From Amycolatopsis australiensis (GTDB lineage Bacteria > Actinomycetota > Actinomycetes > Mycobacteriales > Pseudonocardiaceae), in NCBI RefSeq assembly GCF_900119165.1, contig NZ_FPJG01000006.1:682001-746000 (forward strand): a stretch of DNA of 64,000 nt, read 5' to 3'. The translations under genes were made by a program, and so were the position numbers. Below the pieces are notes generated by a model. That model had not been told where the DNA came from. It worked only from the letters and a program-made list of their open reading frames with translations, and made no database searches. Each line of letters starts with the position of its first letter. The first letter of the stretch is position 1. Below are positions 1 to 7,868 of the stretch, one piece after another.

Positions 1-486
1 GGCCAGCTCGCCCGCGCGGTCCGGCGGGGCCGTGAAGAACCACCACGCCACCGCCGCGCCGCTGACCGGCAGGAGCCAGTCGCCCAGCGCGCCTTCCGCC
101 AGCATCAGCCCGAAGATCACGACGCCGACCACGGCCCACGGACCACCCTCGGCGCAACCCCACGACGTGAGCGCGCCCAGGCCGGCCGCGAACAGCACGG
201 TGTGGGAGAGGTGGCGGTGCTTGCCGGTCACCTTCTCGTCGCGCGGCCCCTTCGTCAGGGCGTAGACGGCCGCGGAGACGCGGCGCAGCAACCAGGACAA
301 GGCGCCCGTCAGCCAGCCGAGAAGGCGGGACGCACTCGCACCGGGGTGGTCGAGGTCGGGCAGCAGGGCGAACCCCGCCGTCGTCGCCGCGAACACCACC
401 GCCTGGTGCACCGAACCCGCCCCGACCGCGGGCGCCAGGGCCAAGCCCGCGCACCAGCCGGTCAGGGCGTGCGTCCGCCCCATCAT
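1..486 (-). CDS. YdjM-type membrane-bound metal-dependent hydrolase (3' end outside window)
   Basis: The reading frame stays open to the window edge, giving 162 N-terminal residues. It begins with two adjacent ATG codons (486-484 and 483-481) after a GGGGGCGG stretch. The motifs RTHALTGW near the start, LLPDLDHPGAS around residue 45 and a later HRHLSHTVLF match the metal-binding His/Asp pattern of the YdjM (DUF457) family. These are integral membrane proteins, and hydrophobic segments are present. Members are annotated as metal-dependent hydrolases, but the substrate is unknown. The gene points away from the neighbouring STAS gene's promoter region and may share no operon with it. Confidence 0.8.
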   Translation of the reverse strand, partial: MMGRTHALTGWCAGLALAPAVGAGSVHQAVVFAATTAGFALLPDLDHPGASASRLLGWLTGALSWLLRRVSAAVYALTKGPRDEKVTGKHRHLSHTVLFAAGLGALTSWGCAEGGPWAVVGVVIFGLMLAEGALGDWLLPVSGAAVAWWFFTAPPDRAGELA

Positions 487-543
487 CGTGCCGCCCCCAT
501 GCTCCGCGAACCGAAGACCAGTCCGCGGAACCGTAGCGGGCGG

Positions 544-897
544 TCAGGCTTGGGGGTCCTCCGACACGCTCAGGTGCTCGGCAACGCCGGTGAGCTCGAT
601 CACGCGGCTCACCGCGGGACTCGGCACGACCTCGAGCTCGACGTTCTGCTCGCCGGCCTGGCGTTGTGCGCGCAGCACGACGTTCAGGGCGGAGGAATCG
701 AAGAAGGTCACCCCGGTCAGATCGGCCACGACCCGCTGCGCGCGCTTGTCCGCGATCAGCCCCGCCAGGGCCTCCTGCAGCTGCGGGCTGGTCAGCAGGT
801 CGAGCTCGCCGGTGACCACCACCCGGGGCTCCGTCGCGTCGGTGTCCAGCGTGATGCCGAACCCGGGCGGGGTGGCGTTCTGGTCGGCTGCGGGCAT
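544..897 (-). CDS. STAS-domain anti-sigma factor antagonist
   Basis: This 117-residue protein is a single STAS domain. It contains VVVTGELDLLTSPQLQEAL and the phosphorylation-type loop GVTFFDSSALNVVL, in which a serine of the SSAL motif is the usual target of an RsbW-type kinase. The start at 897 is preceded by GAGGAG at 7 nt. An upstream in-frame start at 969 lacks such a site. Such antagonists release a sigma factor by binding its anti-sigma kinase when unphosphorylated. The RsbW-like kinase at 1577 and the sigma factor at 1990 lie nearby on the opposite strand and are plausible partners (inference). Confidence 0.88.
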   Translation of the reverse strand: MPAADQNATPPGFGITLDTDATEPRVVVTGELDLLTSPQLQEALAGLIADKRAQRVVADLTGVTFFDSSALNVVLRAQRQAGEQNVELEVVPSPAVSRVIELTGVAEHLSVSEDPQA

Positions 898-1103
898 GCA
901 GTTTCTCCTCGTCAGGCGCTGCTCCTGCGCCGGGTACGCGCCTGTTGTCTCAAGCGGCAACCGTGTCACCGTGCCTTCCCGATGCTGGCGCCGGGCACGG
1001 TCAAGGCAACTCCGGGGCCAACCCTAACCCAGGAAGCGGCCGAGCCCGCCACGGCCGCCTCCGTTTCCCGCCTGCTGCTCACGTACGATCCGATCCTGCC
1101 TGC

Positions 1104-1412
1104 TCAGTGCGCGCTCATCGCCTTGCGCGCCGCGCGGCGCTGGCGCAGGAACAGCTGCCGCCGTTCGATCTCCCCGAGCCCGCCCCAGATGCCGTAGGGC
1201 TCCTGCACGGTCATCGCGTGCTTGCGGCACTGCGCCAGGACCGGGCAGGTCTGGCAGATCGCCTTGGCGCGCGACTCGCGCCGCTCCCGCGCCGAACCAC
1301 GCTCGTTGTCCGTGTGGAAGAAAAGGCTGCTGTCCGCACCCCGGCACGAACCGCGCAGCTGCCATTCCCACTCTTCAGCAACCACGTTGGGCAGCCGGCT
1401 CACGTCAGCCAT
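1104..1412 (-). CDS. WhiB-family iron-sulfur transcription factor
   Basis: The 102-residue product has the four-cysteine pattern of WhiB proteins. One Cys lies in RGSCRGADSSLFF, followed by CQTCPVLAQC (CxxC then C after five residues), which together hold a [4Fe-4S] cluster. The family turn motif GIWGG is followed by a basic tail (RRQLFLRQRRAARKA) for DNA contact. The ATG at 1412 follows GGCAGGGAC. Longer in-frame starts at 1442 and 1574 have weaker ribosome sites. WhiB proteins act with the vegetative sigma factor in development or stress responses. It is divergent from the RsbW/sigma pair. Confidence 0.9.
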   Translation of the reverse strand: MADVSRLPNVVAEEWEWQLRGSCRGADSSLFFHTDNERGSARERRESRAKAICQTCPVLAQCRKHAMTVQEPYGIWGGLGEIERRQLFLRQRRAARKAMSAH

Positions 1413-1475
1413 GTCGTCCCTGCCTTTCCCAGCATCTCCCATGTCGACCGCTACATGCCCGCCGGTGGAGCGGAT

Positions 1476-1510
1476 CAAACCCGGGTTTGGTTTGCTCACC
1501 CCACGGGCAT
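1476..1510 (+). promoter_or_regulatory. Candidate SigB/SigF-type promoter with overlapping 14-bp palindrome
   Basis: GTTTG at 1485-1489 is followed, after 15 bp, by GGGCAT at 1505-1510. This resembles the GTTT / GGGTA elements used by SigB/SigF-type sigma factors. The perfect palindrome CAAACCCGGGTTTG (1476-1489) overlaps the -35 element. The next gene starts at 1577, so this promoter could autoregulate the kinase-sigma operon. The match is by eye only. Confidence 0.4.
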
Positions 1511-1576
1511 CTCGCGACCGGGCGTGAAGAGGACACCGCCGAACACCTGGAGCGCGAGCCGGAGAAAGGAACAAAC

Positions 1577-1993
1577 GTGGAGGACAACGCCCCGCTGGTC
1601 CCGGAAGGCGCGCAGGTCATCGAGGTGCGGACGGCCGCGATCCCGCACGTCGTGCCGACGCTGCGCACGATCGTGGCGGACATCGCCATGCGCCAGGACT
1701 TCGACCTCGACGCCGTCGAGGACCTCCGGATGGCGGTGGACGAAGCCTGCTCGCTGCTGCTCCCCGCCAGCTCGGACGGCCGCCTCACCTGCGTCTTCTC
1801 CTGGAGCGGGCCGCGCATCGAGGTCTCGGTTTCGGTGCTTTCGGACACCCCCGACCACGAGGACGACACGGGCCTGTCGTGGCAGCTGCTGACCGCGCTG
1901 GCGACGTCGGCCGAGCGCACGGTCACCCCGGAGAACGGCGGCTACCTGTCGCGGGTCGACCTCGTCCGGGAGAGCCAGGCGGCGGACTCGTGA
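1577..1993 (+). CDS. RsbW-like anti-sigma factor (serine kinase)
   Basis: The 138-residue product has a GHKL/HATPase fold core. LRMAVDEACSLLL carries the N-box-like Glu/Asp region, and the C-terminal half contains SWQLLTALATSAERTV. The GTG start at 1577 follows AAAGGA at 6 nt. Its stop overlaps the start of the sigma factor by 4 bp (GTGA), the classical rsbW-sigB arrangement, so the two are translationally coupled. It is expected to hold the sigma factor inactive and to phosphorylate a STAS antagonist such as the one at 544-897. The G-box region is poorly conserved, as is common for this family. Confidence 0.85.
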   Translation: MEDNAPLVPEGAQVIEVRTAAIPHVVPTLRTIVADIAMRQDFDLDAVEDLRMAVDEACSLLLPASSDGRLTCVFSWSGPRIEVSVSVLSDTPDHEDDTGLSWQLLTALATSAERTVTPENGGYLSRVDLVRESQAADS

Positions 1994-2769
1994 ACGATCC
2001 CGCCGGGAGCAGCGGGAACGACCTCGACGTCGGTGCGCTGTTCACCCAACTCGCCGCGCTGCCGGCGGACTCCCCGGAACGGGAGCGCATCCGGGACACG
2101 CTCGTGCGTGCCCACCTGGAGCTGGCGCGCAACCTGGCCCGGAAGTTCCGCAACCGGGACGAGGCGATGGAGGACCTGGTCCAGATCGCCACGGTCGGGC
2201 TCATCCACGCCGTCGACCGGTTCGACCCCACCCAGGGCACCGACTTCCTCGCCTTCGCCGTTCCCACCATTTCGGGTGAACTGCGCCACCACTTCCGCGA
2301 CAACAGCTGGTCGGTGCGGGTCCCGCGGCGGCTCAAGGAGCTGAACGCGAACATCTCCGCCGCGCGCGAGGAGCTCACCGTGCAGCTTTCGCGGGCGCCG
2401 AAGCCGAGTGAGATCGCCGCGCGCCTCGGCGTGCCGATCGAAGACGTCTACGAGGGTCTTCGCGCCGGTCAGGGCCGCTACGGGGCATCGCTGGACCACC
2501 TGCTGGAGAACGCGGCGCACACGCGGTTCGGGGCGCCGGACGCCGAGCTGGGGCAGGCCGAGCTGCGCGAAGCGCTGCGCCCGATGCTGGAGAGCCTCCC
2601 GGAGCGGGAGCGCAAGATCGTCGCGCTGCGGTTCGGGTCGGGGATGAGCCAGTCGGACATCGCGCGCCGCGTCGGGGTGTCCCAGATGCAGGTGTCGCGG
2701 TTGCTGGCCGCGACGTTGAAGAAGCTGCGTTCGGGCCTGGACGAATCCGAGCTGGCTGACGGCACCTGA
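1990..2769 (+). CDS. RNA polymerase sigma factor, SigB/SigF/SigG family
   Basis: The 259-residue sigma factor shows region 2 (DLVQIATVGLIHAVDRFDP and TISGELRHHFRD), region 3 (LNANISAAREELTVQLSRAP) and region 4 (LPERERKIVALRFGSGMSQS followed by DIARRVGVSQMQVSRLL). Its length and motifs fit the SigB/SigF stress and development group rather than ECF factors. The start is the GTG at 1990, overlapping the upstream anti-sigma stop by 4 bp. It probably directs the general stress regulon and possibly its own promoter upstream of 1577. Confidence 0.93.
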   Translation: MNDPAGSSGNDLDVGALFTQLAALPADSPERERIRDTLVRAHLELARNLARKFRNRDEAMEDLVQIATVGLIHAVDRFDPTQGTDFLAFAVPTISGELRHHFRDNSWSVRVPRRLKELNANISAAREELTVQLSRAPKPSEIAARLGVPIEDVYEGLRAGQGRYGASLDHLLENAAHTRFGAPDAELGQAELREALRPMLESLPERERKIVALRFGSGMSQSDIARRVGVSQMQVSRLLAATLKKLRSGLDESELADGT

Positions 2770-2830
2770 TTAGCCGCTCAGCCGCTTGGGTACCTCGCGG
2801 ACGGTACCGGACTCTCTGGGAGGGGGACCA

Positions 2831-3250
2831 TTGACGACGTCGAACCTGCCGCAGCGCACGGCCGTGCCCGCCGCGCCGCTGACGGTGTTCCTCCCGGCCG
2901 ACGTCACCGCCCCGGCCCGCGCGCGGCACGAGGTCCGCTCCGTCCTGCTCGGTTTCGGCCTGCTCGAGACGCAGCTCGACGACGTCCTGCTGGCCACGTC
3001 GGAGCTGGTGACGAACGCCTTCGAACACGGTGACCGCCCGCAGCGCCTGGAGCTGGCCTACGCCGACGGGCTGCTGACGCTGCGGGTGCACGACACCAGC
3101 AGCCGGCTGCCGGAGCTGCGGGCGCCGGCGCCGGCGCAGGCCCGCAGCCGCGGGCTCGTCCTGGTGCAGGCGTTGTCCGAGGACTGGGGCTTCGAACGCC
3201 GTCCCGGTGGCAAGGTCGTCTGGGCCGTCTTCCGCATCCCCGGCGCCTGA
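2831..3250 (+). CDS. ATP-binding (HATPase_c_2) regulatory protein, anti-sigma type
   Basis: The 139-residue protein has the N-box of serine-kinase-type HATPases (LLATSELVTNAFEHG) and a C-terminal SRGLVLVQALSEDWGFERRP typical of actinobacterial single-domain ATP-binding regulators. The start is taken as the TTG at 2831 because GGGAGGGGG stands just upstream. A further TTG at 2786 is in frame but lacks a good site. It lies 61 bp after the sigma gene, so it may be read with it and act as a second anti-sigma kinase. Its actual partner is unknown. Confidence 0.82.
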   Translation: MTTSNLPQRTAVPAAPLTVFLPADVTAPARARHEVRSVLLGFGLLETQLDDVLLATSELVTNAFEHGDRPQRLELAYADGLLTLRVHDTSSRLPELRAPAPAQARSRGLVLVQALSEDWGFERRPGGKVVWAVFRIPGA

Positions 3251-3742
3251 TCAGGGGTCCAGCAGCTCGCGCGCCGCGGCGGTCTCGCCGATCCGCTGCC
3301 GGAACGGCTTCCGCTCCAGCGCCGCCACGATCGCGTCCAGCACGCCGCGCAGCGGGTACGGCAGCTCGGCTTCCAGGGCCTCCGCCGCCTCGGTCGTCGC
3401 CGTCCACTCCGCTTCGATCAGCGGGAGCAGCTCGCGGGTCTTCGCGGTGAGCGACACGATCCGCCGCCGGGCGTCGGCGCCGGGTTCGAGCCGGACCAGG
3501 CCGGCGCGGCTCATCTGCGCGACGGTCTGGCTGGCCGCCGAGTGCGTCACGCCCAGCTCCGCCGCGAGGTCGCGGATGGCCAGCGGGCCGCGCGCGAGCA
3601 GCGCCCGCACGACCGGCGAGTAGCGGGGGCGGTAGCCGTCGAGGCCGATGTCGGCGAGGAACCGCGCCACGTCGGTCTCGAAGATCTCGAGGACGTGCCG
3701 CATCCGGGTCCCGAGCCCGTCCGGACCCGACGTCATGGCCAT
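3251..3742 (-). CDS. MarR-family transcriptional regulator
   Basis: The 163-residue protein has a winged helix-turn-helix. LAIRDLAAELGVTHSAASQT is the recognition-helix region, and the wing follows with GLVRLEPGADARRRIVSL. Flanking helices probably dimerise. It is divergent from the aldo/keto reductase gene, with 41 bp between starts, and is a natural candidate to control that gene and the nitroreductase behind it in response to a small phenolic or oxidised ligand (inference). An alternative ATG lies at 3736. The stop abuts the opposite-strand stop at 3250. Confidence 0.9.
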   Translation of the reverse strand: MAMTSGPDGLGTRMRHVLEIFETDVARFLADIGLDGYRPRYSPVVRALLARGPLAIRDLAAELGVTHSAASQTVAQMSRAGLVRLEPGADARRRIVSLTAKTRELLPLIEAEWTATTEAAEALEAELPYPLRGVLDAIVAALERKPFRQRIGETAAARELLDP

Positions 3743-3783
3743 GACGGCCGATCATAGGCGGCCGCGTGTGCTTGGATCGCGGC

Positions 3784-4761
3784 ATGGAGAACCGGAAGAT
3801 CGCCCGGCTGGGCCGCGAAGTGTCCGTCGTCGGGCTCGGCTGCTGGCAGCTGGGTGCGGACTGGGGCGAAGTCGACGAGAAGGACGCCTTGGCGGTGCTG
3901 CACGCGGCCGCCGACGCCGGCGTGACGTTCTTCGACACCGCCGACGTCTACGGCGACGGCCGCAGCGAGCAGCTGGTCGGCCGGTTCCTGGCCGAGCGCG
4001 GCGGTGTGTTCGTCGCGACCAAGATGGGCCGCCTCGTCGAGCAGGTGCCGGAGAACTACGTCGCGGCGAACTTCCGCGAGTGGAACGACCGGTCGCGCCG
4101 CAACCTGGGCGTCGACACGCTCGACCTGGTCCAGCTGCACTGCCCGCCGACGCCGGTGTACTCCTCCGACGCGGTGTACGACGCCCTCGACGCGATGGTC
4201 GACGAAGGGCGCATCAAGGCGTACGGCGTCAGTGTCGAGACGTGCGAAGAGGCGCTGACGGCGTTGGCCCGGCCGAACGTGGCGTCCGTCCAGATCATCC
4301 TGAACTGCCTGCGGCTCAAGCCGCTCGAGCGCGTCCTGCCGGCCGCGGCCGAGGCGGGCGCCGGCATCATCGCGCGCGTCCCGCTGGCGTCGGGCCTGCT
4401 GTCGGGCCGGTACACCGCGGACACGAAGTTCGCCGAGAACGACCACCGGAACTTCAACCGGCACGGCGAAGCGTTCGACGTCGGCGAGACGTTCTCGGGC
4501 GTGCCGTTCGAGGTCGGGCTGGAGGCCGTCGAGCGGCTGCGCGGGCTCGTGCCACCCGGTCAGACGCTGGCGCAGTTCGCGTTGCGGTGGATCATCGACC
4601 AGCCCGGTGTCAGCACCGTTATCCCGGGTGCGCGCAACCCCGGCCAGGCGACGGCGAACACCGCGGCGGCCGCGCTTCCGCCGCTGCCGCCCGAGGCGCT
4701 GGCGGGCGTGCGCGAGACGTACGACGACCTGGTCCGCCCCCTCGTCCACGACCGCTGGTAG
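3784..4761 (+). CDS. Aldo/keto reductase
   Basis: The 325-residue protein shows the aldo/keto reductase catalytic set. The Asp and Tyr are in FFDTADVYGDGRSEQLVG, the Lys in FVATKMGR and the His in LVQLHCPP. The late region DQPGVSTVIPGARNPGQ fits the NADPH-binding segment. The ATG at 3784 is preferred over an in-frame GTG at 3766, because the family N-terminus begins at RKIARLGREVSVVGLGCWQL. It is six bases upstream of a nitroreductase gene, so the two probably form an operon of soluble redox enzymes. The natural substrate cannot be inferred. Confidence 0.92.
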   Translation: MENRKIARLGREVSVVGLGCWQLGADWGEVDEKDALAVLHAAADAGVTFFDTADVYGDGRSEQLVGRFLAERGGVFVATKMGRLVEQVPENYVAANFREWNDRSRRNLGVDTLDLVQLHCPPTPVYSSDAVYDALDAMVDEGRIKAYGVSVETCEEALTALARPNVASVQIILNCLRLKPLERVLPAAAEAGAGIIARVPLASGLLSGRYTADTKFAENDHRNFNRHGEAFDVGETFSGVPFEVGLEAVERLRGLVPPGQTLAQFALRWIIDQPGVSTVIPGARNPGQATANTAAAALPPLPPEALAGVRETYDDLVRPLVHDRW

Positions 4762-4767
4762 GCCGCC

Positions 4768-5406
4768 ATGATGACCCCCGAAGAGCTGCTGACCACGACC
4801 CGGACCGTGCGCAAGCGGCTCGACCTGGACCGGCACGTGCCCCTCGACCTGGTGAAGCACTGCCTCCAGGTGGCGTTGCAGGCGCCGAGCGGCTCGAACA
4901 CCCAGCGCTGGCAGTGGCTGGTGATCACCGACGCCGGCCAGCGCGCGGCGCTCGGCCGGATCTACAGCCGGGCGTGCCACGAATACCTGGCGTCGGACCG
5001 GGCGGCGGGCAAGCTCTTCGCCGACGACCCGGCGCGCTCGGCCGTGCAGCGGCGGGTCGGCAGCAGCGTCGAGTACCTGGCGGACCGGATGGGTGACGTC
5101 CCGGTGCTGGTCGTGCCGTGCCTGGAGACGCCGTCGGCGGAACTGCCGCCGGGCAACCAGGCGGGGCTGTGGGCGTCCCTGCTGCCGGCGGTGTGGAGCT
5201 ACATGCTGGCGGCCCGCTCGGTGACGCTGGGCACGGCGTGGACGACGCTGCACCTCAAGTACGAGCAGGAGGCGGCCGAGGTGCTCGGGCTGCCGCCGAA
5301 CGTGCACCAGGCGGCCCTGATCCCGACGGCGTTCTACACGGGCGACACGTTCAAGCCCGCGGCGCGGCAACCCCTCGACGAAGTCCTGCACCTCGACCGC
5401 TGGTGA
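4768..5406 (+). CDS. Nitroreductase-family FMN-dependent oxidoreductase
   Basis: The 212-residue protein opens with a TTRTVRKRLDLDRHVP segment (FMN phosphate region of nitroreductases) and contains QAPSGSNTQRWQWLVITD, the conserved flavin-contacting loop. The C-terminal part includes TLGTAWTTLHLKYEQEAAEV and LPPNVHQAALIPTAFYTGD, typical of the family. Members reduce nitro groups, quinones or flavins with NAD(P)H. The gene follows the aldo/keto reductase with a 6-bp gap and is probably cotranscribed. The start follows a weak ribosome site. Confidence 0.9.
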   Translation: MMTPEELLTTTRTVRKRLDLDRHVPLDLVKHCLQVALQAPSGSNTQRWQWLVITDAGQRAALGRIYSRACHEYLASDRAAGKLFADDPARSAVQRRVGSSVEYLADRMGDVPVLVVPCLETPSAELPPGNQAGLWASLLPAVWSYMLAARSVTLGTAWTTLHLKYEQEAAEVLGLPPNVHQAALIPTAFYTGDTFKPAARQPLDEVLHLDRW

Positions 5407-5488
5407 CCGCCGCCGCGCGGACCTCCTTGCCGGGGCGTTTGGGGACGTCGGCGAGGAGGCCCGCGACGGCCTTCCGCGGGCGGGAGGT

Positions 5489-6235
5489 CTAGTGCACGGT
5501 CAGGGTCAGCCGCTGGACGCCCCAGGCGTCGGCCTGCGATCCCGGCAGCCAGACGTCGACGATGTCGTCCTTGATCCAGCTGCCGATGTCCGCCGCGTAG
5601 CACTCGCCGTAGCCGGGCACCGAAAACCGGGTGCCCCACGGGATGATCCGGGCGTCCACCGCGCAGAAGCCCGGCCCGGCGGAGTACCCGAGCGCCGTCT
5701 GCGCGACGTCGTTGTACGACGTGACGCGGTAGTTCAGCGTGGTGCCCGCCGGGATGCGGTAGGGCGCGAGCCGGTTCCCGGCGTCGAGGCGGTACGCGGT
5801 CGAGATCTGGCCGAGCGAGCCGGGTGAGTTGTCCTCGGCCGTCATGGCGTAGAGCTGGTAGTTCGCGTTCTGGCACGGGCTCGCGTCGGTCACCGTGAGC
5901 GTCGGCTGGCCCCAGTCGCTGATCCACTGCAGGGCCTGGCCGTTGCGGAACGCGCGGTACGCCTTCGCGCCGGCGACCCTGGCGAAGGTGAAGGTGACCT
6001 TGCCGTCGGCGCCGAGACCGCCGCTGACCGAGCCGGGTGCGGGCAGGCGGGTGCTGACGTCGACGGCGCCGACCAGCGTGCCGGGGCCCTGGCCGCCGGT
6101 GACCGGGCGGTCCGGGATGGGGCCGGGGTAGAAGTGCTGGCAGGCGGGCAGCGTGGCCGCGGACGCCGCCGGGGCGGGCGCGACCACCAGACCGGCGGCC
6201 AGCACCGCCGGGGCGAGGAACCTGGCGAGACGCAT
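5489..6235 (-). CDS. Secreted 3D-domain (RlpA/MltA-like beta-barrel) protein
   Basis: The 248-residue product has a Sec signal peptide (MRLARFLAPAVLAAGLVV, cleavage near ASAA). The C-terminal half contains IIPWGTRFSVPGYGECYAAD followed by IGSWIKDDIVDVWLP. This is the 3D domain named for its three aspartates, found in cell-wall-active proteins of the resuscitation-promoting and lytic transglycosylase type. The ATG at 6235 is preceded by GGAGG at 7 nt. Two DasR-like palindromes lie 63-100 bp upstream, suggesting control by amino-sugar availability. The middle region is unassigned. Enzymatic activity is not certain. Confidence 0.85.
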   Translation of the reverse strand: MRLARFLAPAVLAAGLVVAPAPAASAATLPACQHFYPGPIPDRPVTGGQGPGTLVGAVDVSTRLPAPGSVSGGLGADGKVTFTFARVAGAKAYRAFRNGQALQWISDWGQPTLTVTDASPCQNANYQLYAMTAEDNSPGSLGQISTAYRLDAGNRLAPYRIPAGTTLNYRVTSYNDVAQTALGYSAGPGFCAVDARIIPWGTRFSVPGYGECYAADIGSWIKDDIVDVWLPGSQADAWGVQRLTLTVH

Positions 6236-6297
6236 GACGGAACCTCCATGGTGGGGACCGGGGTGGAGGCGCGGGATCACCGCTGGCGCAAACGTTA

Positions 6298-6335
6298 AGT
6301 GGCCTGGACCACTCCGTCAATAGGTCTAGACCTTT
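6298..6335. promoter_or_regulatory. Two DasR-like (dre) palindromes upstream of the 3D-domain gene
   Basis: AGTGGCCTGGACCACT (6298-6313) matches the DasR element AGTGGTCTAGACCACT at 14 of 16 positions. AGGTCTAGACCT (6322-6333) is a perfect palindrome sharing the GGTCTAGACC core. DasR is the GntR-type N-acetylglucosamine-sensing regulator of actinomycetes. Their position just upstream of the gene starting at 6235 fits a promoter operator. Confidence 0.6.
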
Positions 6336-6370
6336 AGCCGAGGCTGGTACCCGAACGGACCAAGCGGGCG

Positions 6371-7009
6371 CTACAGGTAGCTGATCAAGCGGTCGGCCAG
6401 TTCGGCCGGACGGCTCAGCGCGACGCAGTGCGAGCCGTCGATCTCGTCCGGCTCCAGCCCGAGCCGCTCGCGGGCCACCCGCCGCTGGAAGTCCCGGGTG
6501 AAGAACCGGTCGTCGCGGCACAGCAGCACGCGCGTCGGGACGTCCGGGTGGGCCGGCAGCGGCCACGGCTCGCCGCCTTCCCTGCTGGCCTGCTCGCGCC
6601 CGCGCGCCTGGCACTCCCGCGCCAGCTCGGGCGGAACGTCGTTGAAGTACGTCTCGAGGTCGTTCAGCCCGGCCGGCGACGCGAACCCGGTGTTGCCCCA
6701 CCACTGCCCCGGCGGCTCCCCCGGCGCCGGGATCATCCCGGCCAGGTACACCAGCAGCCGCGCCCGCACCTTCGCCGCGACGAGCGGCGCGGTGAACCCG
6801 CCGTACGAATGGCCGACGACGGCGACGTCCGTGCGGTCGCCCAGCGCGTCCAGCACCGTCTCGGCGAAGGAATCCAGCCCCGCCGCCGGGTCGGTGATCG
6901 GCAGGTCCGGCGCGACCGCGTCGTGGCCGCGTGCGGCCAGCTCGGGTACCAGCAGGTGGAAGTCCCAGCCGCTGCCGCCGCCTCCGTGGATGAGCGCGAA
7001 CGTCGTCAT
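6371..7009 (-). CDS. Alpha/beta hydrolase
   Basis: The 212-residue protein has the oxyanion-loop motif FALIHGGGGSGWDFHLL near the N-terminus and the nucleophile elbow VVGHSYGGF. An acidic residue follows in VLLCRDDRFF, and the catalytic His is in DGSHCVALSRP. The compact form resembles salicylate-esterase or hydroxynitrile-lyase-like members, but the substrate is unknown. Its stop is about 135 bp from the 3D-domain gene start, and a nuclease gene ends 10 bp upstream of its start. Confidence 0.88.
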   Translation of the reverse strand: MTTFALIHGGGGSGWDFHLLVPELAARGHDAVAPDLPITDPAAGLDSFAETVLDALGDRTDVAVVGHSYGGFTAPLVAAKVRARLLVYLAGMIPAPGEPPGQWWGNTGFASPAGLNDLETYFNDVPPELARECQARGREQASREGGEPWPLPAHPDVPTRVLLCRDDRFFTRDFQRRVARERLGLEPDEIDGSHCVALSRPAELADRLISYL

Positions 7010-7019
7010 ACCGCTCAGC

Positions 7020-7691
7020 TCAGCAGCGGCCCAGCATGTCGGTCAAGGCGGTCTTCTCGGCCTGCGTCACGGTGAGCCCGTAGTAGTGCTTCACGACGAT
7101 CCAGTCGGTCGCGTAGGTGCACCAGAACGACACCAGCGGCGGCTTCCACTGATCGGGCGCCTTGTCGCTCTTCTGCTGGTTGACGTTGTCGGTGACGGCG
7201 AACAGCTGCGGGCGCGTCAGGTCGTTGGCGAACTGCTCGCGCTTCTCGGTCGTCCACGTCTTCGCGCCGCTCGCCCACGCCTGGCCGAGCGGGACCATGT
7301 GGTCGATGTCCACGTCGGTCGGCTTGGTCCACGTCTCGTCGTCGTAGACGCTGGTCCACGTGCCGGAAACGGGCCGGCAGTCCTTGTCGGTGCGCACGTC
7401 CTTGCCGTCGCGCTTGAGCACGACCTCGCGCGTGTCGCAGCCGCCGCCCTGGCTGTCCCAGTGCGGGAACTTCTCGCGCGAGTAGCCGTCCATCGACGTC
7501 CGCGGGGCGACGGTCAGCTCGTCGAGCTGCTTCCGCGCGTCGGCCGCACTGGCCGGAACCGGTGCCGGCGACGGCGGGGTCGCGCCCGCGCCGCGGCTGG
7601 TCACCCAGTACCCGAAGAGGGCGACCGCCAGGATCGCGACTACCAGCAGGATTCGCTGCGTCACGCTGAGCCGAAAGCCGCGGGCCGCCAA
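7020..7691 (-). CDS. Secreted or membrane-anchored HNH nuclease (DUF1524/GmrSD C-terminal type)
   Basis: The 223-residue protein has one N-terminal hydrophobic segment (about residues 10-30) acting as signal or anchor. Later, DVDIDHMVPLGQAWASGAKT is the HNH His motif, followed by an Asn in EQFANDLTRPQLFAVTDNVN and the QQKSDKAPDQW signature of the DUF1524 HNH family. In actinomycetes these are usually exported nucleases that degrade external DNA, not restriction enzymes. It is divergent from the Sel1-repeat gene with a 177-bp gap. An operon with the hydrolase 10 bp downstream is likely. Confidence 0.85.
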   Translation of the reverse strand: MAARGFRLSVTQRILLVVAILAVALFGYWVTSRGAGATPPSPAPVPASAADARKQLDELTVAPRTSMDGYSREKFPHWDSQGGGCDTREVVLKRDGKDVRTDKDCRPVSGTWTSVYDDETWTKPTDVDIDHMVPLGQAWASGAKTWTTEKREQFANDLTRPQLFAVTDNVNQQKSDKAPDQWKPPLVSFWCTYATDWIVVKHYYGLTVTQAEKTALTDMLGRC

Positions 7692-7868
7692 GATTTTCTC
7701 CTCTCACCTGCGCGTGCGCGCGGCGTAGTGTCACCTCCACCGGCCCGGGAAAACCGCGCCGACACGACGACCTGGCGCGAATGTGATCTCGCCCACCCAC
7801 GGCGCAGCTGTCACATCAAGCCGAGCAACTGCGACTACCGGAGCAGGACCAGCCGGAGGGAGCAGCCG

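Noticed and set aside
7020..7691. Restriction endonuclease function for the HNH protein
   Set aside because: It has an N-terminal signal or anchor segment and no methyltransferase partner, fitting an exported nuclease.
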